Part shown: positions 34,373 to 47,455 of the stretch, piece after piece | Layout of the letters: each line of letters starts with the position of its first letter | Numbering within the stretch: position 1 is the stretch's first letter | Assembly: GCA_029582155.1 (NCBI GenBank) | Contig: CM055901.1 | Location: 40,387,616-40,451,615, forward strand | DNA length: 64,000 nt | Reading direction: 5' to 3' | DNA from: Panopea generosa | Lineage: Eukaryota > Mollusca > Bivalvia > Adapedonta > Hiatellidae | Made by a program: the position numbers and the translations under genes | The notes under the pieces: generated by a model | The model's input: only the letters and a program-made list of their open reading frames with translations | The model's database searches: none | What the model was told of the DNA's origin: nothing

Positions 34373-35297
34373 CATTAATGATAATAATACTTACCTATGA
34401 TATTGCATAGATTTATTTACCTCATAGGTTTGGTGAGATGGCTCTGTCACGCTCGTCTATGTTAATGGAATTAATTTGCACTTGTTTTCTAAATATTTAC
34501 TTTTTTAAATCCTGAGGACATTTTAGAATTGCTATCCTTCGTAAAATTCAACAATTCTAAGAGCTTCGCGATCGACTCTAGTACATATACAAACTACCAC
34601 TCGTCCATCTCGAGATGCACTCTACCGATATGAACACATTTGATTTACCTGTTTTTAAAAAAGTTAAAAGTTAAAGTTTAAAGTTAGTATTTTGATCATT
34701 CCTGGAACCCTTTTTAAGTAATATGAAGTATCTTTAATTACTGCTACGACTAGGAAATGCTCCTGATTCAATTTTGCTTAAATTCTGTAGAATTTTTTTG
34801 TCATTTTCCCATAGTATTCCTTCGTAAAAATCAACGTCTCTTAATTAAAGCCAATACATTTTAGTCCTTTGACCTGAAGAAACTACATGATTCTGACAAT
34901 GTATAACTTCCTACACCTGTTACAAATGTGAATATATTTGATCTGATTGGCCATTTTTCGAGATGTAGATATCTAAAAGAAAACTACTATTTTGTATCAT
35001 CTTTATTCTTTTAGACCCTCCTTATGCCCATACTGACCAGAAAGCTGAACAAATCTGAATCCCCATCGCCTATTATATTTACGTGAAAAGTTTTGATGAA
35101 TTCATTTGGCGTTTAAAGAGAGTGTACACAACGGATGACGAACGGACGACATGAAACCCGACTTTACAAATGAGCTAAAACTTCGAGTCAATTATTTCTC
35201 TGGAAAATGACGCAACATTAAAACTTGGATTGCTGTTACACTCTTGTGGGTTTTAGTTTGTTTTAAACATACATAAATTCTATAAATATAAACTTAC
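34373..35297. other. Intron sequence, possibly another decayed dispersed repeat
   Basis: AT-rich. Around 34500-35160 it has the feel of an old element (ends in GAACGGACGACATGAAACC), but no clear ends could be matched. The donor site of the 35.3-kb TSP1 exon closes it at 35297. Confidence 0.4.
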
Positions 35298-35462
35298 TTG
35301 GGCATAAATCGGTCCCGCAAGTTTCTGTGTGATTTGCTAGTCCACTACACTCTTTTCCACCATAAAATGGTCCTTCACATGTTCGTTCCCGAAGTCTTGT
35401 GCCGTTACCACATGTCACAGTACACACTTTCCACGCCTCCCATTCTAACCACACGCCATCAA
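35298..35462 (-). CDS. TSP1 exon, phase 1-1
   Basis: A 165-bp exon with the best splice signals in the gene: polypyrimidine-rich TGTGTTTCAG acceptor above 35462 and perfect A|GTAAGT donor below 35298. The protein begins DGVWLEWEAWKVC, followed by CTVTCGNG (O-fucosylation consensus intact), LRERTC, GPFYGGKEC and a final DLCP; six cysteines and the WxxWxxW ladder are present. The sequence NHTE gives a possible N-glycosylation site. The exon sits between the 48-bp array on its 3' side (in gene sense) and the 28-bp array, which begins about 130 bp from its acceptor. Confidence 0.92.
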
Positions 35463-35589
35463 CTGAAACACAAAATGATTTCAATAAAATTAAACTTACA
35501 TCTTGTATGCTTAATTTTTGTCTTTAACAATGAACGGAATTAAATTCAGGGACATTGTTGAAACAGTGACACAAATCTAGATTGATTGC

Positions 35590-38500
35590 TTGATAGTGGA
35601 TCCATCTAACGTCGTTATTTTGTATATCTTTGGTATTGGTATGTTGTATTGACAGCTTTGGTATTAGTATGTTGTATTGACATCTTTGGTATTGGTATGT
35701 TGTATTGACATTATTAGTATTGGTATGTTGTATTGACACCTTTAGTATTATTATGTTGTATAAACATCTTTGGTATTGGTATGGTGTATTGACATCTTTA
35801 GTGTTGGTATGTTGTATTGACATCATTGGTATTGGTATGGTGTATTGACATCTTTTGTATTGGTATGTTGTATAGACACCTTTGGTAATGGTATGTTGTA
35901 TTGATATATTTTGTATTGGTATGCTGTATTGACACATTTAGTATTTGTATGTTGTATTAGCATCTTTGGTATTGGTATGCTGTGTTTACATCTTTGGTAT
36001 TGGAATGATGTATTGACATCTTTGGTATCGCTATGTTGTATTGACACCTTTGGTATTGGTCTGTTGTATTGACGCCTTTGATATTGGTATGTTGTATTGA
36101 CACCTTTGGTATTAGTATGTAGTATTGAAATCTTTAGTATTGGTATGTTGTATTGACATCTTTGGTCTTGGTATGTTGTATAGACATATTTCGTTTTTGT
36201 ATGTTGTTTTGATGCCTTTGGTATTGGTATGTTGTATTTACATATTTCGTATTGGTATGTTGTATTGACATCATTAGTATCGGTATGTTGTATTGACATA
36301 TTTTGCATTGGTATGTTGTATTGACATCTTTGGTATTGGTTTGTTGTACTGACATCTTTGGTATTGGTATGTTGTATTGACACCTCTGATATTGGTATGT
36401 TGTTTTGGCATCTTTCGTATTGTTATGCTGCTTTTACACCTTTTGTATTGGTATGTTGTAGTGACACCTTTAGTATTGGTATGTTGTATTGATATCTTTT
36501 GCGTTGATATGTTGTATTGATATATTTGGTATTGGTATGTTGTAGTGACACCTTTGGTATTGGTATGTTGTATTGACATATTTTGTATTGAAATATTGTA
36601 TTAATATATTTGGTATTGGTATGTTGTATTGACATCTTTGGTATTGGTATGGTGTATTGACATCTTTTCTGTTGGTATGGTGTATTGACATCATTGGTAT
36701 TGGTATGGTGTATTGACATCTTTTGTATTGGTATGTATTGACACCTTTGGTAATGGTATGTTGTATTGATATATTTTGTATTGGTATGTTGTATTGACAC
36801 ATTTAGTATTGGTATGTTGTATTGACATCTTTGGTACTGGTTTGTTGTATTGACTCCTTTGGTATTGGTATGTTGTATTGACCCTTCTGATATTGGTATG
36901 TTGTTTTGGCATCTTTCATATTGTTATGCTGTATTTACACCTATGGTATTGGTATGTTGTAGTGACACCTTTAGTATTGGTATGTTGTATTGACATCTTT
37001 TGCGTTGATATGTTGTATTGATATATTTGGTATTGGTATGTTGTATTGACATCATTGGTATTGGAATGCTATATTGACATCTTTGGTATCGGTATGTTGT
37101 ATTGACACCTTTGGTATTGGTCTGTTGTAGTGACACCTTTAGTATTGGTATGTTGTAGCGACACCTTTGGTATTAGTATGTTGTATTGACATCTTTTGTA
37201 TTGAATTGTTGTATTAATATATTTGGTATTGTTATGTTGTATTGACATCTTTGGTATTGGTATGGTGTATTGACATCTTTTCTGTTGGTATGTTGTATTG
37301 ACATCATTGGTATTGGAATGCTATATTGACATCTTTGGTATCGGTATGTTGTATTGACACCTTTGGTATTGGTCTGTTGTATTGACGCCTTTGGTATTGG
37401 TATGTTGTAGTGACTCCTTTGGTATTAGTATGTAGTATTGAAATCTTTAGTATTGGTATGTTGTATTGACATCTTTGGTCTTGGTATGTTGTATTGACAT
37501 ATTTCGTATTGGTACGTTGTTTTGATGCCTTTGGTATTGGTATATTGTATTGACATATTTTGTATTGGTATGTTGTATTGACATCTTTGGTATTGGTTTG
37601 TTGTATTGACACCTTTGGTATTGGTATGTTGTATTGACACCTCTGATATTGGTATGTTGTTTTGCATCTTTCGTATTGTTATGCTGTATTCACACCTTTG
37701 GTATTGGTAAGTTGTAGTGACACCTTAGTATTGGTATGTTGTATTGACATCTTTTGCGTTGATATGTTGTATTGATATATTTGTTATTGATATGTTGTAG
37801 TGACACCTTTGGTATTAGTATATTGTATTGACATCTTTTGTACTGTATGTTGTATTAATATTTTTGGTATTGGTATGTTGTATTGACATATTTTGTATTG
37901 GTATGTTGTATTGACATTTTTGGTATTGGTATGGTGTATTGACATCTTTGGTATTGGTATGTTGTATTGGCACCTTTGGTGTAAGTATGATGTATTGACA
38001 CCTCTGATATTGGTATGTTGTACTGACATCTTTGGTATTGTTTTGTTGTATTGACACCTTTGGTATTAGTATGTTGTATTGACACCTCTGATATTGGTAT
38101 GTTGTATTGACATCTTTGGTATTGGTATGTTTTATTAACATCTTTCGTATTGTTATGCTATATTGACATCTTAGGTATTGGTATGTTGTTTTGACATCTT
38201 TGTTAGTGGTTTGTTGTATTTACATCATTGGTATAGGTATGGTGTATTGACATCTTTTGTATTGGTATGTTGTGTTGACATCTTTGGTAATGGTATGTTG
38301 TATTGATATATTTTGTATTGGTATGTTGTATTGACACATTTAGTATTGTTATGTTGTATAAGCATAATAGGTTTTGGTATGTTGTATTGACATCTTAGGT
38401 ATTGGAATGATGTATTGACATCTTTGGTATCGGTATGTTGTATTGACACCTTTGGTATTGGTATGTTGTATTGAGGCCTTTGATATTGGTATGTTGTATT

Positions 38501-41500
38501 GACACCTTTGGTATTAATATGTTGTATTGAAATCTTAAGTATTGGTATGTTGTATTGACACCTTTGGTATTGGTATGTTGTATTGACGCCTTTGATATTG
38601 GTATGTTGTATTGACACCTTTGGTATTAATATGTTGTATTGAAATCTTTAGTATTGGTATGTTGTATTGACATCTTTGGTATTGGTATGTTGTATTGACA
38701 TATTTCGTATTGGTATGTTGTTTTAATGTCTTTGGTATTGGTATGTTGTATTGACATATTTCGAATTGGTATGTTGTTTTAATGCCTTTGATATTGGTAT
38801 GTTGTATTGACATATTTGGTATCGGTTTGTTGTATTGACATCATTAGTATCGGTAAGTTGTATTGACATATTTCGTATTGGTATGTTATTTTAATGTCTT
38901 TGGTATTGGTATGTTGTATTGACATATATCGAATTGGTATGTTGTTTTAATGCCTTTGATATTGGTATGTTGTATTGACATATTTGGTATCGGTTTGTTG
39001 TATTGACATCATTAGTATCGGTAAGTTGTATTGACATATTTTGTATTGGTATGTTGTTTTGATGCCTTTGATATTGGTATGTTGTATTGACATATTTGGT
39101 ATCGGTTTGTTGTATTGACATCATTGTTATTGGTATGTTGTATTGACAGATTTTGTATCTGTATGTTGTATTGACATATTTGGTATTGGTTTGTTGTATT
39201 GACACCTTTGGTATTGGTATGTTGTATTGACACCTCTGATATTGGTATGTTGTTTTTTCATCTTTCGTATTGTTATGCTGTATTTTCACATTTGGTATTG
39301 GTATGTTGTAGTGACACCTTTAGTATTGGTATGTTGTATTGACATCTATTTAGTTGATATGTTGTATTGATATATTTGTTATTGGTCTGTTGTATTGACA
39401 TCTTTGGTATTGATATGGTGTATTGACACCTTTGGTATTGGTATGTTGTATTGGAACCTTTGGTATAAGTTTGTTGTACTGACACCTCTGATATTGGAAT
39501 GTTGTATTGACATCTTTGGTATTGGTTTGTTGTATTGACATCTTTGGTATAAGTATGTTGTATTGACACCTCTGATATTGGTATGTTGTATTGACATCTT
39601 CGTATTGTTATGCTGTATTGACATCTTTGGTATTGGTATGTTGTATTTACATCATTGGTATTGGTTTGGTGTATTGACATATTTTGTATTGGTATGTTGT
39701 ATTGACATATTTCGTATTGGTATGTTGTTTTAATGTCTTTGGTATTGGTATGTTGTATTGACATATTTCGAATTTGTATGTTGTTTTGATGCCTTTGGTA
39801 TTGGTATGTTGTATTGACATATTTGGTATCGGTTTGTTGTATTGACATCATTAGTATCGGTTAGTTGTATTGACATATTTTGGATTGGTATGTTGTTTTG
39901 ATGCCTTTGGTATTGGTATGTTGTATTGACATATTTGGTATCGGTTTGTTGTATTGACATCATTAGTATCGGTATGTTGTATTGACAGATTTTGTATTTG
40001 TATGTTGTATTGACATATTTGGTATCGGTTTGTTGTATTGACACCTTTGGTATTGGTATGTTGTATTGACACCTCTGATATTGGTATGTTGTTTTTTCAT
40101 CTTTCGTATTGTTATGCTGTATTTTCACCTTTGGTATTGGTATGTTGTAGTGACACCTTTAGTATTGGTATGTTGTATTGACATCTATTTAGTTGATATG
40201 TTGTAATGATATATTTGTTATTGGTATGTTGTATTGACATCTTTGGTATTGGTATGGTGTATTGACATATTTGGTATTGGTATGTTGTATTGGCACCTTT
40301 GGTATAAGTTTGTTGTACTGACACCTCTGATATTGGAATGTTGTATTGACATCTTTGGTATTGGTTTGTTGTATTGACATCTTTGGTATAAGTATGTTGT
40401 ATTGACATCTCTGATATTGGTATGTTGTATTGACATCTTTCGTATTGTTATGCTGTATTGACATCTTTGGTATTGGTATGTTGTTTTGACATCTTTGGTA
40501 TTGGTATGATGTATTGATATATTTGTTATTGGTATGTTGTATTGACATCTTTGGTATTGGTATGGTGTATTGACATATTTGGTATTGGTATGTTGTATTG
40601 GCACCTTTGGTATAAGTTTGTTGTACTGACACCTCTGATATTGGAATGTTGTATTGACATATTTGGTATTGGTTTGTTGTATTGACATCTTTGTTATAAG
40701 TACGTTGTATTGACACCTCTGATATTGGTATGTTGTATTGACATCTTTCATATTATTATGCTGTATTGACATCTTTGGTATTGGTATGTTGTTTTGACAT
40801 CTTTGGTGTTGGTATGATGTATTGGCATATTTGGTATTGGTATGTTGTATTAACATCTTTGATATTTGTATGTTGTATTGACACCTTTGGTATTGGTATA
40901 TTGTATTGACTTCTTTGGTATTGGTATGTTGCATTGACATCAATTGTATTGGTATGGTGTATTGACACATTTAATATTGGTATATTGTATTGGCATTATT
41001 TGGTATTGGTATGTTGTATGGACATTTTTGGTATTGGTATGTTGTATTTACATTATTGGTATTGGTATGGTGTATTGACATCTTTTGTATTGACACCTTT
41101 TGTAATGGTATGTTGTATTGATATATTTTGTATTGGTCTGTTGTACTGACACATTTATTATTGGTATATTGTATTGGCATCTTTGATATTGGTATGTTGT
41201 ATTGACATCTATGGTATTTGTATGGTGTATTGACATCTTTGGTATAGGTATGTTGTATTGACATCTTTGGTATTGGTACTTTGTATTGACATCTTTGGTA
41301 TTGGTATGTTGTATTGACATCTTTGGTATTTGTATGGTGTATTGACATTTTTGGTATTGGTACCTTGTATTGACATCTTTGGTATAGGTATGGTGTATTG
41401 ACATCATTGGTATTGGTATGTTGTATTGACATCATTGGTATTGGTATGGTGTATTGACACATTTAGTATTGGTATATTGTATTGGCATCTTTGGTATTGG

Positions 41501-44500
41501 TATGTTGTATTGACATCTTTGGTATTGGTATGTTGTATTGACATCATTGGTATTGGTATGGTGTATTGACATCTTTTGTATTACTATGTTGTATTGACAC
41601 CTTTTGTAATGGTATGTTGTATTGATATCGTTTGTATTGGTATGTTGTATTGACACATTTGGTATTTGTATATTGTATTGGCATCTTTGGTATAGGTACG
41701 TTGTATTGACATCTTTGGTATTTGTACTTTGTATTGACATATTTGGTATTGGTATGGTGTATTAACATCATTGTTATTGGTATGTTGTATTAACACCTTT
41801 GGTATTGGTATGCTGTATTGACATTTTGGTATTGGTATGTTGTATTTACACCTTTGGTATTGGTAAATTGTATTGACATCAGTGGTATTGGTATGTTGTA
41901 TTGACAACTTTGGTATTGGTATGCTGTATTGACTTTTTGGGTATTGGTATGTTGTATTTACACCTTTGGTATTGGTATATTGTATTGACATCTTTGGTAT
42001 TGATATGTTGTATTGACATCTTTGGTATTGGTATGTTGTATTGGCACCTTTGGTAGAAGTATGTTGTATTGACACCTCTGATATTGGTTTGTTGTAATGA
42101 CATCTTAGGTATTGGTTTGTTGTATTGACATCTTTGGTATAAGTATGTTGTATTGACACCTCTGATATTGGTATGTTGTATTGACATCTTTCGCATTGTT
42201 ATGCTGTATTGACATCTTTGGTATTGGTATGTTGTATTAACATCTTTGATATTGGTATATTGTATTGACAACATTGGTATTGGTTGATTGTATTGACATC
42301 TTTGGTATTGGTATGTTGTATTGACATCAATTGTATTGGTATGGTGTATTGACACATTTAGTATTGGTATATTGTATTGGCATTCTTTGGTATTGGTATG
42401 TTGTATTGACATCTTTGGTATTGGTATGTTGTATTGACACATTTGGTATTGGTTAGATGTATTGGCATCTTTAAGACTTGTATGGTGTATTGACATCTTT
42501 GATATTGGTATGTTGTATTGACATCTTTCGTATAGATATGCTGTATTTACACTTTTGGTATTGGTACGTTGTATTAACGTCTTTGGTATTGGTATGTTGT
42601 ATTGACACATTTGGTATTGGTTAGATGTATTGGCATCTTTAAGACTAGTATGGTGTATTGACATCTTTGATATTGGTATGTTGTATTGACATCTTTCGTA
42701 TAGATATGCTGTATTTACACTTTTGGTATTGGTACGTTGTATTAACATCTTTGGTATTGGTATGTTGTATTAACACCTATGGTATTGATATTTTAAATTG
42801 ACATCTTTGGTATTGGTATGTTCTATTGACATCATTGGTATTTTATGGTGTATTGACACATTTAGTATTGGTATATTGTATTGGCATCTTTGGTATTGGT
42901 ACGTTGTATTGACATCTTTGGTATTGGTATGGTGTATTCACATATTTTGTGTTGGTATGTTGTATTGACACCTTTTGTAATGGTATGTTGTATTGATATC
43001 TTTTGTAATGGTATGTTGTATTGCCACATTTAGTATTTGTATATTGTATTGGCATCTTTGTTATTGGTATGTTGTATTGACATCTTTGGTATGTGTATGG
43101 TGTATTAACATCTTTGGCATAGGTTCGTTGTATTGACTTCTTTGGTATTGGTACTTTGTATTGACATCTTTGGTATTGGTATGGTGTATTGACATCATTG
43201 ATATTGGTATGTTGTATTGACACCTTTGGTATTGGTATGCTGTATTGACATTTTGGGTACTGGTATGTTGTATTTACACCTTTGGTATTGGTATATTGTA
43301 TTGACATCATTGGTATTGGTTTGTTGCATTAGCACGTTTGGTATTGGTATTTTGTATTGACCCCTCTGATATTGGTATGTTGTACTGACATCTTTGGTAT
43401 TGGTATGTTGTATTGTCATCTTGGGTATTGGTATGTTGTATTGATACCTTTGGTATTGATTAGATGTATTGGCATCTTTAATATTGGTATGTTGTATTGA
43501 CAGCTTTAGTATTGGAATGTTGTATTGACATCTTTGGTATTGGTATGTTGTATTGACATCTTTGGTATTGATATGTTGTATTGACACTTTAGGTATTGGT
43601 ATGATGTATTGTTATATTTGGTATTGGTATGTTGTATTAACATCTTTGATAATGGTATGTTGTATTGACATATTTGGTACTGGCATGCTGTATTATTATA
43701 TTTGGTATTGGTATGTTGTATTAACATCTTTGATAATGGTATGTTGTATTGACATATTTGGTACTGGCATGCTGTACTGACATCTTTGGTATTGGTATGG
43801 TGTATTGACATCATTTGTATCGGTATGTTGTACTGATATATTTGGTATTGGTATGTTGTAGTGAGACCTTTGTTAATCCTTGGTATTGGTATGGTGTAAT
43901 GATATCTTTGGTATTTTTATGGTGTATTGGTATATTTTATATTGATATGTTGTATTGACATCTTTGGTATATTGTATTGACATATTTGGTATTGGTATGT
44001 TGTATTGACATTTTTCGTATTGGTATGTTGTATTGATACCTTTCTTATTGGTATGTTGTATTGATATATTTGGTATTTTTATGTTGTTTTGACACATTTG
44101 GTATTGCTATGATGTATTGTCATCTTTGATATTTGTATGGTGTATTGGTATATTTTATATTGATATGTTGTATTGACATCTTTGGTATATTGTATTGACA
44201 TATAATGTATTGGTATGTTTTATTGCCATATCTTGTATTGGTATTGTGTGTTGACAACTTTCGTATTGGTATGTTGTATTGACATATTTGGTATTGATAT
44301 GTTGTATTGACATCTTTGTTATTGATGTGTTGTATTGACATCTTTGGTATAAGTATGTTGTATTAATATATTTGGTATTGGTATATTGTATTGACTTCTT
44401 TGATATTGGTATGTTGTATTGACATCTTTGGTATTGGTATGTCGTATTGACATATTTGGTATTTGTATGTTGTATTGACATCTTTGATATTGGTATGTTT

Positions 44501-47455
44501 TATTGACACCATTGGTTTTGGTATGGTGTATTGACATATTTGGTATTGGTATGATGTATTGATATCTTTGGTATTGGTATGGTGTATTGACATCTTTGGT
44601 ATTGGTATGGTGTATTGGTATATTTTATATTGATATGTTGTATTGACATCTTTGGTATATTGTATTGACATATTTTGTATTGGTATGTTTTATTACCACA
44701 TTTTGAATTGGTATTGTGTGTTGACAACTTTCGTATTGGTATGTTGTATTGACATCTTTGGTATTGGTATGTTGTATTGACATCTTTGGTATTGGTATGT
44801 TGTACTGACATCTTTGGTATCGGTTTGTTGTATTGACAGTTTTAGTATTGGTATGTTGTATTGACATTTTTGGTTTTGGTATGTTGTATTAACATCTTTG
44901 GTATTGGTATGTTGTATTGACATCTTTGGTATTGGTATGTTGTATTGACATATTTGGTATTTGTATGTTGTATTGATATTTTTGATATTGGTATGTTGTA
45001 TTGACTCAATTTGTTCTGATATGGTGTATTGACATATTTGCTATTGGTATGATGTATTGACATTTTTTGTATTAGTATGTTATGTTGACATCTTTCATAT
45101 TGATATGTTTTATTGACATATTTGGTATTGGCATGCTGTATTGACGTCTTTGTTATTGGTATGGTGTAATGACATATTTTGTATTGGTATGGTGAATTGA
45201 CACCTTTGATATAGGTGTATTGTATTGGTATATTGTATTGTCATCTTTGGTATTGGTATGGTGTATTGACATCTTTTGTATTGGTATGGTGTATTGACAC
45301 ATTTAGTATTGGTTTATTGTATTGGCATTCTTTGGTATTGGTATGTTGTATTGACATCTTTGGTATTGGTATGTTGTATTTACATCATTGGTATTGGTAT
45401 GGTGTATTGACATCTTTCGTATTGGTATGTTGTATTGACACCTTTTGTAATGGTATGTTGTATTGATATCTTTTGTATTAGTATGTTGTATTGACACATT
45501 TAGTATTAGTATATTGTATTGTCATCTTTGGTATTGGTATGTTGTATTGACATCTTTGGTATTTGTATGGTGTATTGACATCTTTGGTATAGGTACGTTG
45601 TATTAACATCTTTGGTATTGGTACTTTGTATTGACATCTTTGGTATTGGTATGGTGTATTGACATCAATGATATTGGTATATTGTATTGACACCTTTGGT
45701 ATTGGTATGCTGTATTGACATTTTTGGTATTGGTATGTTGTATTTACACCTTTGGTATTGGTATATTGTATTGACATCTTTGGCATTGGTTTGTTTATTA
45801 ACACTTTAGGTATTAGAATGTTGTATTGACACCTCTGATATTGGTATGTTGTACTGACATCTTTGGTATTGGTATGTTGTATTGATATCTTTGGTGTTGG
45901 TATGTTGTATTGACACCTTTGGTATTGGTTAGATGTATTGGCATCTTTAATATTAGTATGTGGTATTGACATCTTTGATATTGGTATGTTGTATTGACAT
46001 CTTTCGTATAGATATGCTGTATTTACACCTTAGGTATTGGTGTGTTGTATTAACATCTTTGGTATTGGAATATTGTATTAACACCTTCGGTATTGGTATG
46101 TTGCATTGACATCTTTGGTATTGGTATGTTCTATTGACATCATTGGTATTGGTATGGTGTATTGACACATTTAGTATTGGTATATTGTAATGGCATCTTT
46201 GGTAGTGGTACGTTGTATTGACATCTTTGTTATTGGTATGGTGTATTGACATATTTTGTATTGGTATGTTGTATTGACACCTTTTGTAATGGTATGTTGT
46301 ATTGACACATTTAGTATTGGTATGGTGTATTGACATATTTTGTATTGGTATGTTGTATTGATATCTTTTGTAATGGTATGTTGTATTGACACATTTAGTA
46401 TTGGTATATTGTATTGGCATCTTTGGTATTGGTATGTTGTATTGACATCTTTGGTATTTGTATGGTGTATTAACATCTTTGGTATAGGTTCGCTGTATTG
46501 ACATTTTTTGTATTAGTATGTTATGTTGACATTTTTCATATTGATATGTTTTATTGACATATTTGGTATTGGCTTGCTGTATTGACGTCTTTGTTATTGG
46601 TATGGTGTAATGACATATTTTGTATTGGTATGGTGAATTGACACCTTTGATATAGGTGTATTGTATTGACATCTTTGGTATTGGTATGGTGTATTGACAT
46701 ATTTTGTATTGGTATGGTGAATTGGTTTATTTTATATTGATAGGTGTATTGACATCTTTGGTATATTGTATTGACATATTTTATATTGGTATGTTTTATT
46801 GCCATATTTTGTATTGGTATTGTGTGTTGACAACCTTCGTATTGGTATGTTGTATTGACATCTTTATTATATGTATGTTGTTTTGACATCTTTGGTATTG
46901 GTATGTTATATAGACATATTTTGTGTTGGTATGTTGTATTGATATATTTGGTATTGATATGTTGTAGTGACACCTTTGCTACTGGTATGTTGTATTGACA
47001 TCTTTTGTATTGATTTGTTATATTGAAACCTCTAGTGTTGGAATGTTGTATTGACATATTTGGTGTACTGGTATGGTGTATTGACACCTTTGGTATTGGT
47101 ATGGTGTATTGACATCTTTGGTATTGGTATGTTGTATTGACGCCTTTGGTATTGGTATGGTTTATTGACATCTTTGGTATTGGTATGTCGTATTGACGCC
47201 TTTGGTATTGATATGGTGTATTGGCATCTTTGGTATTGGTATGTTTATTTGCCATCTTTAATATTAGTATGTTGTATTGACACCTTTGGTATTGGTATGG
47301 TGTATTGAAATCTTTGGTATTGGTATGTTTTATTGACATCTTGTGCATTCCTATGTTGTATTGACACCTTTGGTATCGGTATGTTGTATTGACACCTTTG
47401 GTATTGGTATGTTGTATTGACATCTTTGGTATCGGTATGTTGTATTGTGTTAATG
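35590..47455. repeat. 28-bp minisatellite array, about 420 copies (11.9 kb)
   Basis: Units read GGTATTGGTATGTTG then TATTGACATCTTT (28 bp), with variants such as GACACC, GATATA, TATGGTGTA and GTATCGG. Since 28 leaves remainder one on division by three, a minus-strand frame passes through all three unit frames every 84 bp and yields a 28-residue periodic peptide (KDVNTTYQYQRCQY..., IPIPKMSIQHTNT). No stop occurs in any minus frame of the consensus, hence dozens of long false frames. Higher-order copies occur: 840 bp (39253 against 40092), 168 bp (42451 against 42619) and 84 bp (43639 against 43723). Confidence 0.97.
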
